From: Trebonia sp963774945
GTDB taxonomy: Bacteria > Actinomycetota > Actinomycetes > Streptosporangiales > Streptosporangiaceae
NCBI GenBank assembly: GCA_963774945.1
Contig: CAVZHA010000015.1
Coordinates: 62,001 to 126,000 of the forward strand
Direction of reading: 5' to 3'
DNA: 64,000 nt
Below the pieces are notes generated by a model. It saw nothing but the letters and a program-made list of their open reading frames with translations. It made no database searches and had not been told where the DNA came from. Below are positions 42,982 through 51,450 of this stretch, one piece after another. The translations under genes and the position numbers were made by a program. Position 1 is the stretch's first letter. Every line of letters begins with the position of its first letter.

Positions 42982-44067
42982 TTAGCCGCCGCCACCTCGC
43001 GATATGGCGATGGTGGAATAGGCGAGCAGGAGTGCGCCGAGCACCGCAACCAGGACCCTCAGCCGAAGCGAGGAATTCTGGCCGAGGATCGCGGGCAGGG
43101 CAACCAGGAAGGCGCCAATCGCGGTTCCGGCTATCTTAAGTGCGAGCTGCGAGCGCGATCTCAGTACCACTACCGGAAAATACGTATTGGTGGTCAGCGG
43201 CAATGGAGTGCCACCCATGCCGTTCGGTGGGTCACAGGTGAGCCTGATCGTAGCTCTCGCCAGGGAGTCGAACAGTTCCGCTCGCGGCTGCAGCCAGAAT
43301 TCCACTGAATCATAACGCAATGCAACATCGTAGGCATCATCCGAAGATACCTTCAGAAATGTTCCGTCAGTCGTGCATGACAACACGACTCGGGAACCCT
43401 CAGAATATTGTGTCGAATAGAAGCTAACAGGAACTTTAACGGACTGGCCGTCAGCAAGACGCAGCACGCCCACTTCGTCAAATGACACAGAACGCCGCGA
43501 CGTGGAGACGGGAGGATCTATCCGCATGAAATAAGATGTAGCGAAAGTGGGATGGAGCGCCAATCGCCTGACTATACCGATCCATTTCTGGGCTGGATCG
43601 CCAGTCGAATTGAGATGAAGATTTGGGAACTTATTCACAGCCGGGTAGTAGTGTCCGCTATTCGACTGGATAATCTTTGCATAAAACTTCCCGCTCTCCG
43701 CGTGGATCTCCGACAGGTTCATCGGACTATCACCCAGATCAGGGTAGCCACCAACACGGAGCTTCATGACAAACATGTCGGCGACGTTCTCCGCCTGGAT
43801 TATTGTGGCTATACGGATCGGCAGCACAAATGGCGTCTGAGTTTCCGCGTCAGCGATGAATCCGAGAACAGCCGTTGCGCCTATAACCTTGCCGTTAGCG
43901 ACGATTTGCTGGAGCGTCGGCGCAACGTAATCCGCCTCGTACCGGAACTGGATGACCGCGCCTTCCGGCAGCGCCAGCGCTGTCAGGATATCCTCGGCAT
44001 ATCTTCGCCGGGCATTTGAAGAAAGCAGCAAGACGGACAGCTGCAGCTCAGGCATGTTCAGTCCCAC
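42982..44067 (-). CDS. Unknown protein with two C-terminal membrane helices
   Basis: The 361-residue protein has no domain I recognise. Residues 1-100 look like an alpha/beta unit (LQLSVLLLSSNARRRYAEDILTAL, VIGATAVLGFIADAETQTPFVLPIRIATII). The middle is beta-rich, and the end has two membrane helices (LALKIAGTAIGAFLVALPAIL and LRVLVAVLGALLLAYSTIAI) separated by a short loop, then RGGGG. It would sit in the membrane with a large cytoplasmic N-terminal part. It follows the 44101-45789 gene by 33 nt on the same strand, so the two are very probably co-transcribed. Low GC and unusual codon choice mark it as acquired. ATG 44055 is an alternative start. Confidence 0.7.
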   Translation of the reverse strand: MGLNMPELQLSVLLLSSNARRRYAEDILTALALPEGAVIQFRYEADYVAPTLQQIVANGKVIGATAVLGFIADAETQTPFVLPIRIATIIQAENVADMFVMKLRVGGYPDLGDSPMNLSEIHAESGKFYAKIIQSNSGHYYPAVNKFPNLHLNSTGDPAQKWIGIVRRLALHPTFATSYFMRIDPPVSTSRRSVSFDEVGVLRLADGQSVKVPVSFYSTQYSEGSRVVLSCTTDGTFLKVSSDDAYDVALRYDSVEFWLQPRAELFDSLARATIRLTCDPPNGMGGTPLPLTTNTYFPVVVLRSRSQLALKIAGTAIGAFLVALPAILGQNSSLRLRVLVAVLGALLLAYSTIAISRGGGG

Positions 44068-44100
44068 CCATGTTGAAATCAGCCGATTTGGCGAATGCCA

Positions 44101-45789
44101 CTAGAGGATCGGCGTAAGGCGCCGACGTCGTACGCCACGCAGGACTTCGGCCATGGAGTCGTCTAGCTCAAGGAACCTGAGCCAGACCCGATCCCGCTTA
44201 AGCTCGTCGAGTCGGAACCGGTACACGGCATCGTATCGGATCCCCTGCCTGGCAAGCTCCTGGTGCATTTCGCAGAGCGTCTGGCGGTCCAGGCCGGTTG
44301 CCTGATCGCAGGTCAGGTCGACCACGAGCCGACTGGGGTCCGACTGGGGGCCGATCTCGATCCAGCAATGATGAGCGACCGGTTGGACGCCCGGAATATC
44401 GACGTCCAGCTGGCCGTAGCAGTAGGTGGCTTCGATGCCGAACCTAGTCCGCAGCTCGCGCGCCAGCCAGACTGAGGCAACTCCACACTGTCCGCGAGGG
44501 CCAGGGTTGTCGGCAAATTCTTTCGCGTAACTGGGATGCGCCGTGTCGGCCGACCACACGCCTTCAAGTATTCTGCGATAGCCCGGGAGTTGGGGCTCGA
44601 GGACACGCTGGCACTCGCGGACAGGACCAGTGAAGTGCTCATCTATCGTCAAATAGTCCTCGGAAGTGATATCGGCGACGTCTTGCAGCCGGGCCAGACG
44701 TCGCCTGGCGGGCCGGTCCACTCCGAGCATGAGTAGGACATTTTCCGGCGTGTCGAGCCTCTGGGTGACGCAATGGCCAGACTGACGGCGCGACGCGTAG
44801 AACCCGCGCTCGTCGTAGTTGTACGTCACTGGAGCGACTGCGAACGGCACGAAGCCAGCTGCGCGGTAAACCGCACCGGGGAAACCCAGCATAGGATTGA
44901 AGGCCGTCACGATGTATCGGACTCCTGAGCCGCGCACGAACTGTGCCGCCCGCGCGATCATCAGGCTCATGAGGTTCGGCAGCGCACTGGGCAGTCCGTA
45001 CATACGCGTGAGCACCATTACCTCTGCCCGGCTCACCGTAGGATCCACGGCCGCGACCGCCTGTCGGAGGTAGCTTCTGTCGCACGACGAGAAACCAACG
45101 TAGCTCAGCGGCATCGGGGCTTCTGGGACGTGAATACCCAGTTCGAGAATCGTGTCGCATCTGGGACTCTGGAGATAGTGGAGACGTGACTGGACGAAGT
45201 GACCGACACTGGGCTGAACCCGCCCGAACGTCAGCGGCACGGACGGGCCTCCGTCGCGTTCCACTATCAGGTTCCGGCGCACCTTGCGCTGACCGAGCAG
45301 CAGTGATGTATAGGCATGCTGCTCGGCCTGGTCAATCGACATTTTGATCACGCTGCAGCGTGCAATGACCGGCACCTTGAGCGACTCGTAGACCCGGGTC
45401 GGATCGCCGGACCTCAGCTCAGACCGGTCAATACTAGGTAGATGCAGCCGAACCTGGGTTCGGAATGTGCGCTCATCTATTCCCAGTTGATTGGCGTCCC
45501 GGGTGATGACGGTGGCCGCTTCCCTAATCACTTTCTCGACGTCCGGATCCCGCAAAGAATCCCTAAACCGCCGCCAGGGTACTGGCGAGCTGATCGGGCG
45601 CTGCCCGTTGGACCCCTCGTCCGACCCGGTCGCCGACCGGAGCAGATAAGGCGCGGCCAGGCTGCTAATCGACTCTTCATCATCGTCACATACAGTCATT
45701 GCAGCACCGCGCATCTTCGCTGGCCCCCGTGACGTGCTCGGCAAATCGGTACTGAATGATACCTCGCAGCTCAAGAACTGTGAAGACAT
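44101..45789 (-). CDS. Large fusion protein: GNAT/Mom-like domain plus transglutaminase-like Cys-His-Asp domain
   Basis: The 562-residue protein appears to have three parts. Residues about 1-135 are helical and charged. Residues about 211-331 look like a GNAT-fold acyltransferase of the phage Mu Mom type (AEVMVLTRMYGLPSALPNLMSLMIARAAQFV, then YIVTAFNPMLGFPGAVYRAAGFVPF). Residues about 430-500 hold GQCGVASVWLARELRTRFG (Cys435), VAHHCWIEIG (His473/474) and LVVDLTCDQATG (Asp491), the order of a transglutaminase/papain-like triad. The domain calls come from motif reading, not database search. It is the first gene of a two-gene operon with the membrane protein. ATG 45699 (MTVCDDDEES) is an alternative start; no strong Shine-Dalgarno is seen for either. 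Confidence 0.65.
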   Translation of the reverse strand: MSSQFLSCEVSFSTDLPSTSRGPAKMRGAAMTVCDDDEESISSLAAPYLLRSATGSDEGSNGQRPISSPVPWRRFRDSLRDPDVEKVIREAATVITRDANQLGIDERTFRTQVRLHLPSIDRSELRSGDPTRVYESLKVPVIARCSVIKMSIDQAEQHAYTSLLLGQRKVRRNLIVERDGGPSVPLTFGRVQPSVGHFVQSRLHYLQSPRCDTILELGIHVPEAPMPLSYVGFSSCDRSYLRQAVAAVDPTVSRAEVMVLTRMYGLPSALPNLMSLMIARAAQFVRGSGVRYIVTAFNPMLGFPGAVYRAAGFVPFAVAPVTYNYDERGFYASRRQSGHCVTQRLDTPENVLLMLGVDRPARRRLARLQDVADITSEDYLTIDEHFTGPVRECQRVLEPQLPGYRRILEGVWSADTAHPSYAKEFADNPGPRGQCGVASVWLARELRTRFGIEATYCYGQLDVDIPGVQPVAHHCWIEIGPQSDPSRLVVDLTCDQATGLDRQTLCEMHQELARQGIRYDAVYRFRLDELKRDRVWLRFLELDDSMAEVLRGVRRRRLTPIL

Positions 45790-46030
45790 TTGCGTAATGG
45801 GGAATCAGAAAATGCCGGGGACATGCCGGGGATGGATTCTATTGAATTCTGGCCGTCTTCAGCAGCAACCAGCATGAAATAGGTGACGTGATGGGCGCGA
45901 GATGTTGCCACAGTGAATCCTGGGCACCGAGAATCCCTATACAGAGGGAATTTGCCGCGTAGGCGGAGGTTCTCCGCATGCCGCATGCGAGTTCTCTCGC
46001 TGGCTGCGCGATCAGTCCTCGACACGCGGT

Positions 46031-46072
46031 CGGTCAAGGGCCTCGACCCCCTCCCCGCCTAGCCCTTGACCG
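46031..46072. terminator. Inverted repeat, 11-bp perfect arms
   Basis: CGGTCAAGGGC (46031-46041) and GCCCTTGACCG (46062-46072) are exact reverse complements around a 20-nt pyrimidine-rich loop. It covers the stop codon (46059-46061) of the broken minus-strand piece. No T run follows, so it may act as a factor-assisted terminator or be a recombination relic at the island edge. Confidence 0.5.
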
Positions 46073-46277
46073 GTTGCCAGCCGGGGGCACCGGCCACCGC
46101 CAACTCCTTCATCCAAGCAAGCCCCGCCGCGCCCAGCCGTTGAACCGATTGAGCAACAGCCCCATAGGCCTCTAACAGCACACGGTCATTAGGTTTTGAT
46201 GGGGGTGAGCCCGAAACGGCACACAGTCGTGGGTATTCGGCCGGCCGGCCGGGCTGAGCCTGGGCGGCGGGGGCCAC
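46059..46277 (-). pseudogene. Gene fragment (C-terminal remnant), possibly of a mobile element
   Basis: The last 45 residues (NDRVLLEAYGAVAQSVQRLGAAGLAWMKELAVAGAPGWQPVKG) read like a real protein end, with a natural stop, but nothing coherent precedes them; the first 28 residues are Pro/Arg/Ser-rich noise. I do not recognise the parent family. Its position at the right edge of the low-GC island suggests a remnant left by insertion or recombination. Confidence 0.4.
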
Positions 46278-46410
46278 ATCGAGGTGGAGAAGGTGGCGCC
46301 ACCGGGTGGCCGACGCGGTGCCGGCTGGTTCGGGGTGGACACGCGAGCGCCGCCGGGCCGACGGACGGCCTGGCGGCGCTGCGCGGACTGCTTTTGGATG
46401 CGGAAGCGGG

Positions 46411-47790
46411 CTACTTCTGGACGTAGAAGAGGCGCTTGTTGACGAACTCGTCGATGCCGAGGGGGCCGAGCTCGCGGCCGAAGCCGGAGCGCTTGGTGCC
46501 GCCGAAGGGGAGGTCGGCGCCCTCGCCTGCGGGGGTGTTGACGTTGGCCATGCCCACCTCGAGCTGCTCGGCGACCCGGCTCGCGCGGTCCTCGTCGGTC
46601 GAGAAGACGGCGCCGCCGAGGCCGAAGTCGACGACGTTGGCGAGCTTGACCGCCTCGTCGTCGTCGGTGACCTTGTAGACGACGGCGACCGGTCCGAACA
46701 GCTCCTCGCGGTAGGCGCGCATGTCGGGGGTGACCCCGGTCAGCACGGCCGGGGCGAAGTAGGCGCCGTCGCCGTCGGCCAGCGTGCCGCCGACGTGCAG
46801 GGTCGCGCCCTTGGAGACCGCGTCCTTTACCTGCGCGAGCAGGTTCTCGGCGGCCCTGCGGGAGACCATCGGGCTGTAGGCGGTGGCCGAGTCGTCGCCG
46901 GGCTGCCGCGGCGTCATGCCGGTCGCCCGCTTGACCAGGGCGGCGACGAAGTCGTCGTACACGCTGTCCATGACGATCATCCGCTTGTTGGAGTTGCAGG
47001 CCTGGCCCACGTTCTCCATCCGGGTGATCCACGCGGTCTTGGCGGCGGAGTTGACGTCGACCGCGTCGAGGATGATGTACGGGTCGGACCCGCCGAGCTC
47101 GAGCACGACCTTTTTCAGGTTCCGGCCGGCCGTCTCGGCCACCACCGTGCCCGCCCGCTCCGAGCCGGTCAGCGACACGCCGCGCAGCCTCGGGTCGGCG
47201 ATCATGGTGGCGACCTGCTCGTGGGTCGCGAAGATGTTCACGTAGACGCCCTCGGGCACGCCCGCGTCCTTCATGATCTGGGCCACGGCCAGGGCCGAGG
47301 TCGGGCAGTTCTCCGCGTGCTTGAGGATGATCGTGTTGCCGACGATCAGGTTCGGGGCGGCGAACCGGGCGATCTGGTAGTACGGGTAGTTCCACGGCAT
47401 CACGCCGAGCACCGGGCCGACCGGGAGGTACTCCACCCGCGCGGCGTCGTGGCCGGGCAGCGGGCGGTCCGCGAGCAGCCCGGGGCCGTTCTCGGCGTAG
47501 TAGCCGAAGATGTCGGTGCAGAACTCGGCCTCGCCGACGGCCTGCGCGGGGCGCTTGCCCATCTCCTTGGTGATGATCGCGGCCAGCTCGGCCGAGCGCT
47601 CGGTGAAGAGCTGGCCGACCCGGGCCACGATCTCGGCCCGCTCGGCGATCGGCCGCTTGCGCCACTGCGCGAACGCGGCCGTGGTGTCGGCCAGGGCCTG
47701 CTCGACCTCAGCGTCGGTCGCGAACGGGAAGGTCTGCGCGACCTCGCCGGTCGCGGGGTCGGTTACCTGGTAGAGCGGGGTCTGCGTCAC
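46411..47790 (-). CDS. NAD(P)-dependent aldehyde dehydrogenase (succinate-semialdehyde dehydrogenase type)
   Basis: The 459-residue protein has LGVMPWNYPYYQIARFAAPNLIVGN, the Rossmann region with ILKHAENCP, LTGSERAG, catalytic Glu in VVLELGGSDPYIILD, catalytic Cys in NVGQACNSNKRM, EELFGPVAVVYKV and LPFGGTKRSGFGRELG. Length and pattern fit the GabD2/YneI-like SSADH group, which oxidises succinate semialdehyde to succinate in 4-aminobutyrate breakdown. No GABA transaminase gene is adjacent. Confidence 0.9.
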   Translation of the reverse strand: MTQTPLYQVTDPATGEVAQTFPFATDAEVEQALADTTAAFAQWRKRPIAERAEIVARVGQLFTERSAELAAIITKEMGKRPAQAVGEAEFCTDIFGYYAENGPGLLADRPLPGHDAARVEYLPVGPVLGVMPWNYPYYQIARFAAPNLIVGNTIILKHAENCPTSALAVAQIMKDAGVPEGVYVNIFATHEQVATMIADPRLRGVSLTGSERAGTVVAETAGRNLKKVVLELGGSDPYIILDAVDVNSAAKTAWITRMENVGQACNSNKRMIVMDSVYDDFVAALVKRATGMTPRQPGDDSATAYSPMVSRRAAENLLAQVKDAVSKGATLHVGGTLADGDGAYFAPAVLTGVTPDMRAYREELFGPVAVVYKVTDDDEAVKLANVVDFGLGGAVFSTDEDRASRVAEQLEVGMANVNTPAGEGADLPFGGTKRSGFGRELGPLGIDEFVNKRLFYVQK

Positions 47791-47845
47791 TGAAGGCTCC
47801 GGAAGTTGCGCGCCATTAAATCGAAGAAAGTCGCTGGAACCGAGG

Positions 47846-48388
47846 TTACCGCCCGGAGATCTTCTCAGGCAGTCCCGGGGGGCCGGGAGAATCGGGGCTG
47901 ACCGGCAGGGCGAGCTCGTACGCCCGCAGGATCAGCCCCGGCGCCGGCGACCAGTCGAGATCGGGGGTCCGGGCGAATCCGGTCGTCTCGTAGAGGTGCT
48001 GGGCGGCCAGCATCGCAGGCTGGGTGCACAGTCGCAGGCCGCGCAGCCCGCGCTTGCCGGCGTCCTCGATGACGGCGAGCAGCAGGCTCCGCCCGACGCC
48101 GCGGCCCTGTCCTTGCGGGGCAACGGCGAACGCGCGGACGTCCGCCTCGGTCTCGTCCCTGGCGAGCTCGCCGGTGGGGCTGAACGGCTCGAGGGTGATC
48201 GTGCCGAGGAGCCCGGCTCCGGTCTCGTCGGTCGCGACGAGGACCGTGCAGTCGGTCCAGAAGCCGAACTTCCGCAGCGTCTCGACGTAGTTGCTGCCCT
48301 CGGGGAGCAGCCCGAGTGCCTGGTAGGCGGTGACCCGGAGGTCGCCGATGGCCGGGTACTGGTCGGGCCGCGCCTCACGAATGATCAC
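47846..48388 (-). CDS. GNAT family N-acetyltransferase
   Basis: The 180-residue protein has the acetyl-CoA-binding motif A (VRAFAVAPQGQGRGVGRSLLLAVIEDAGKRGLRGLRLCT) and motif B (AAQHLYETTGFARTPDLDW). The N-terminal half (IIREARPDQYPAIGDLRVTAYQALGLLPEGSNYVETLR) is typical of small-molecule GNATs. The substrate is unknown. The C-terminal 18 residues are Pro/Ser-rich. Confidence 0.9.
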   Translation of the reverse strand: MIIREARPDQYPAIGDLRVTAYQALGLLPEGSNYVETLRKFGFWTDCTVLVATDETGAGLLGTITLEPFSPTGELARDETEADVRAFAVAPQGQGRGVGRSLLLAVIEDAGKRGLRGLRLCTQPAMLAAQHLYETTGFARTPDLDWSPAPGLILRAYELALPVSPDSPGPPGLPEKISGR

Positions 48389-48433
48389 CCGATGGACGCT
48401 ATCAGCCCTTGCGGGCGATTTCGATCCGGCGGT

Positions 48434-48607
48434 TCAGGCAGAGCCCTTGAGGTCCTCGCGGACCTGGTCGGCCAGCTCATGGATCTTCTGCTCGGTCTGC
48501 TCGAGCGCGGTCTCGGCCTTGGCCGTCCGCGCGGCGGCGCGGGTCTCGCGCAGGGTCGGCTTCCTGGTTGCCCGGTCACTGCGCTTGGTCCGTCTAAACC
48601 AGGCCAC
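48434..48607 (-). CDS. Small charged coiled-coil-like protein
   Basis: A 57-residue product starting at GTG 48607 (MAWFRRTKRSDR), 11 nt after AAGGAG. It is rich in Arg, Lys, Glu and Ala, with a C-terminal heptad-like helix (TAKAETALEQTEQKIHELADQVREDLKG). No function is known. The frame extends upstream to 48691, but that part contains no conserved sequence and lacks a ribosome binding site. Confidence 0.6.
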   Translation of the reverse strand: MAWFRRTKRSDRATRKPTLRETRAAARTAKAETALEQTEQKIHELADQVREDLKGSA

Positions 48608-48733
48608 GATCGCACCACTCCTTCTGTCCTTCTGGGACACGCAGCGGGCGCTGCGATCACACCCACGCCTGCCCGGGGGCGGCGTTTTCATGCGTCCCGT
48701 GCGTGCGTTTCGTTCACGTTTGACCCGCCTTGT

Positions 48734-50482
48734 TCATGCGCCTCGTTCACGCGCCGCGTCACTTGCGGGGCCGTGCCAATGGGTGAGGGCCTGACGGAGG
48801 CCGTCGGCGGGATGGGCGGGGTCGGATGCGGTGGGGTCGGATGCGGTGCGGTCGGATGCGGTGCGGTCGGCGGCGCTGAGCCAGGCGGTGTGGCCGTCCG
48901 GGCGGACGAGGACGGCGCGGAGGTCCGGGTGGGCGGGGCAGGCGGCGCGGACGGTGTCGACTCGGTCGGCCCAGGGGGCGGCGGCCTGGCGGATGGCGGC
49001 TGCTTCCGCCAGCGCGTCGGGGTGGGGTTGGGGGCGGTCGGGGTGGGGTTGGGGGCGGTCGGGGTGGGGTTGGGGGTGGGGCGGTGGGGCGGTGGGCGGG
49101 GTTGGGGGCGGTCGGGGCGGGGTTGGGCGGTGGGCGGGTTGGGGGCGGTGGCGGGTGGGTGGGTGGGGGGGTGGGTGAGGTCGGGGTGGGGTTGGGTGAG
49201 GTCGAGCAGGAGGGGGCGGCCGGCTGCCAGCGTCAGCTGGGCGGCGAGATCGGTGTGGCCGGCGTCGGTGATCAACGCGAGGTTGGGGATCAGTCGGCCG
49301 AGCCAGGGGTGGTCGGCCTGCTCGCCCATGTCGTAGCGGGTGTCGAGGCCGGTGACGGTCTCCGCGAACGCGCGGTTGCCCGCAGGGTGGGCGGCGACCC
49401 GGGTGAGCAGGTCGACCAGCGGCCGGAGCCGGTCGGCTTCGGTGTCGAGCAGTGCCTGGGCCTGGGTGCTGGCCAGCACGTGCGGCGCCGGCCGGGTGGC
49501 GTTCGGTGTGGTAGCTGTCGAGCAGTTCCGACGGCGCGGTGCCGCGCGCGGTGGCGGCGAGCTTCCAGCCGAGGTTGAACGCGTCGTCGAGGGCGACGTT
49601 GACGCCGATCGCCCCGGCCGGCGGGTGGATGTGGGCGGCGTCGCCGGCCAGCATGACCCGGCCGCGGACGTACTCGGCCGCCTGCCTGGCGGCGTTGCCG
49701 AACCTGGTCAGCCAGCGCGCGGTCCGGAGCCCGACGTGGCGGCCGAGGGCGTGGTCCACGGCGTCTTGGAGCACTGCCAGGGTGACCGGGGCGTCCTGGT
49801 CGGCGGGCGGGCGGCGGTCGGCGGTGATGACGCGAAGGTACCCGGGTCGGGGAATGGCGAGCACGCGCCCGCCGGGGCCGTGGCTGACGCCGAACGGCAG
49901 CGTTGCCTGGTCGTCAAGCTCGACGTCGCCGAGGAGCGAGAACCGGGTCGCGGGGGTGCCGGGGAAGTCGATGCCGGCCTGCTTGCGGACGGTGCTGCCG
50001 CCGCCGTCGCAGCCGACCAGGTAGGCGGCGGCCGCTTCGTACCGGCGGCCGGTGCCGGTCTCGTCGATGGTGGCGGTGACGGACCCGGGGTCTTGCGTTA
50101 GGGCGCGGAGTTGGTGGCCGCGCCGGATGTCGGCGCCGAGGTCGCGGGCGCGGGCCTCAAGGACTTCCTCCACTCGGGTCTGCGGGATGCCCAGCGAGTA
50201 GGGGTGATCGGTGCTCGCGCCAGCCAGGCTGAGCGCCACCGGCAGGCCCGAGAACGCGGCCAGCGGGAGCTGCCAGCCCTCGCCGATGAACCCGGCGGCG
50301 AGGCCGCGTCGGGCCAGCAGGTCGAGGGCGCGGGGGTTGAGGTTGAAGCCGCGGCAGAAATCGGGGCGCTTGGGGCTGCGCTCGATGACGACGGTGGCGA
50401 CGGCGGCCAGGCGCAGTTCGCACGCGAGCAGCAAACCGGCCGGGCCGGCCCCGATGATCAGCACGTCGGTCGTCTCGGTCAT
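48734..50482 (-). pseudogene. FAD-dependent aromatic monooxygenase, frameshifts around a G-rich repeat
   Basis: Starting at ATG 50482 (MTETTDVLIIGAGPAGLLLACEL, the FAD-binding GxGxxG), it has the DG motif LVGCDGGGSTVRK and the GD motif VMLAGDAAHIHPPAGAIGVNVALDDAFNLGWKLA, the PHBH/MhpA/TetX-like hydroxylase signature. After a frame change at about 49500 it continues as LLDTEADRLRPLVDLLTRVAAHPAGNRAF, then enters a Pro/Thr/Asn-rich stretch. It returns to the first frame near 49030 for the C-terminal domain (AAPWADRVDTVRAACPAHPDLRAVLVRPDGHTAWLSA). The PadR gene upstream overlaps it in ATGA, so it is probably PadR-repressed and involved in aromatic or antibiotic hydroxylation. Confidence 0.8.
49015..49200. 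repeat. G-rich low-complexity repeat in the monooxygenase gene
   Basis: Repeated GGGGTTGGGGGCGGTC and GGGTGGGTGGG-like blocks run for about 185 nt on the plus strand, with imperfect periods of about 18-21 nt. The minus strand encodes a Pro/Thr/Asn-rich linker. The tract has many G runs of four or more and is a strong G-quadruplex candidate. The frame change back into the C-terminal domain falls at its left edge. Confidence 0.8.
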
Positions 50483-51097
50483 GGCTGCCCTCCGGCGGCA
50501 GGGTTGGTGCCGGCGTCGGCGCCGGGCCAGGGCAGGGTGCCGTCGCGGATCTCGGTGATGGTCTGGCGGGTCCAGGCGAGCTCGGCTTGCCAGGAGTGCA
50601 GCGCGCATTCGACCTCGATCATGAACAGCCGGGGGACCCGTCCGGAGCCGACGGTGTCGGCCAGCGCTGTCTTGGCTTCCTCGATCTGTTGTTTCCAGTT
50701 GGTCCGCTCGCTGGGTCAGCGCCTCGCTGGCGCGGTCCGGGCCGAGCGCGCCGAGGTAGGACACGGCGGCGATGAACTTCGGGTATTCGGGGACCGGGGT
50801 CGCGATGAGCTCCTCGATCCAGGCGAGGAACTCACGCTGGCCGAGCACGGTGAACGCGTACACGGTCCGTTCCGGGCGCCGGCCGTCGCGGACGGTCTCC
50901 ACCGGTTCGATCCAGCCGTGCCGGGCCAGCGCCTCGACCGTGTCGTAGAGCGACCCTGAATTGATCTTGAAGCTGCTGTCCTTGTGCCGTTCCCGCAGGG
51001 TGGCGGCCATCTCGTAGGGGTGCATGGGCCGCTCTTGGAGCAGGCCGAGGACGGCCAGCGCCAGGGTGTTCGCGATCTTTCGTCTGGCCATGCGCAT
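50479..51097 (-). pseudogene. PadR family regulator, one frameshift
   Basis: The winged-helix half is intact: MRMARRKIANTLALAVLGLLQERPMHPYEMAATLRERHKDSSFKINSGSLYDTVEALARHGWIEPVET and RTVYAFTVLGQREFLAWI. At about 50710 the frame changes and the C-terminal helix continues as TNWKQQIEEAKTALADTVGSGRVPRLFMIEVECALHSWQAELAWTRQTITEIRDGTLPWP, ending GQP at 50479. Its TGA overlaps the monooxygenase ATG (50479-50482). A palindrome at 51109-51128 lies just upstream. One base change would restore a protein of about 205 residues. Confidence 0.85.
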
Positions 51098-51108
51098 CAC
51101 CGGTTCCT

Positions 51109-51128
51109 TATAGTCGGTTCCTACTATA
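51109..51128. promoter_or_regulatory. Likely PadR operator with repeated half-sites
   Basis: TATAGT (51109-51114) and ACTATA (51123-51128) form an inverted repeat with 8 nt between. The octamer CGGTTCCT is repeated directly at 51101-51108 and 51115-51122, so operator and direct repeats interlock. The site is 12 nt upstream of the PadR start. Confidence 0.6.
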
Positions 51129-51197
51129 CGGATCCGGCTAATGATGGCAAGGCCGTGCAGCCGAGCTCGAGGACCGGGGTTGGGCGTGCGCGCCCTC

Positions 51198-51316
51198 ACT
51201 TCTTGCTGTTATCAGGGTGGGAGCTCGCGCCAGAAATTATTGCGCGACAAAATGCTCGGGAAGCCGATCAAAACGTCGCGCAATAATTCTGGCTGCCTGG
51301 ACTTCTTGCTGTTATC
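51198..51316. repeat. Direct repeats flanking a long imperfect hairpin
   Basis: ACTTCTTGCTGTTATC occurs at 51198-51213 and 51301-51316. Inside, the arm at 51229-51248 (starting GCCAGAAATTATTGCG) pairs with 51275-51293 (ending CAATAATTCTGGC) with a single extra A, around a 26-nt loop. The layout (direct repeats outside, inverted repeats inside) is that of a small non-autonomous element or a structured RNA. A/T content is higher than the surroundings. Confidence 0.6.
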
Positions 51317-51363
51317 CGGACATGGGAGGTGCGTTAGCCGAGGAAGTGGGCCGAGCCGGCCAT

Positions 51364-51389
51364 GGCCGGCTGTTCGCGGACAGCCGGCC
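51364..51389 (-). terminator. Hairpin downstream of the MFS gene
   Basis: GGCCGGCTGT (51364-51373) and ACAGCCGGCC (51380-51389) pair perfectly around the 6-nt loop TCGCGG. It lies about 60 nt past the MFS stop codon on that gene's strand. There is no T run, as is common for actinobacterial terminators. Confidence 0.55.
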
Positions 51390-51450
51390 GTGGTCGGCTG
51401 TCCGCGGACCGGGAGCTGGTCGGGATGAGGTCCTGGTGCAGGTCGGGCTG

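Larger units (their letters stand above)
45790..46410. other. Right edge of the low-GC island, about 620 nt without an intact gene
   Basis: This region holds an 11-bp direct repeat (ATGCCGGGGAC/T twice near 45812-45833), short hairpins GCGGAG/CTCCGC and a strong inverted repeat at 46031-46072. An 88-codon minus-strand frame (45771-46037) overlaps the start of the fusion gene and shows no known domain. The minus-strand piece at 46059-46277 looks like the broken end of a gene. Base composition returns to the high-GC norm at about 46200. Confidence 0.5.
51129..51450. other. 322-nt non-coding stretch with nested repeats between PadR and MFS genes
   Basis: Both flanking genes lie on the minus strand. 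The region contains a 16-bp exact direct repeat (51198-51213 and 51301-51316) enclosing a 19-bp hairpin (51229-51293), then a second strong hairpin at 51364-51389 and a related GGCTGTCCGCGGAC sequence beyond it. I see no credible gene. Confidence 0.6.

Noticed and set aside
45771..46037. An 88-codon minus-strand ORF just upstream of the island fusion gene
   Set aside because: It overlaps the start of the fusion gene, has no Shine-Dalgarno and no domain features. It is more likely the decayed 5' flank of the island.
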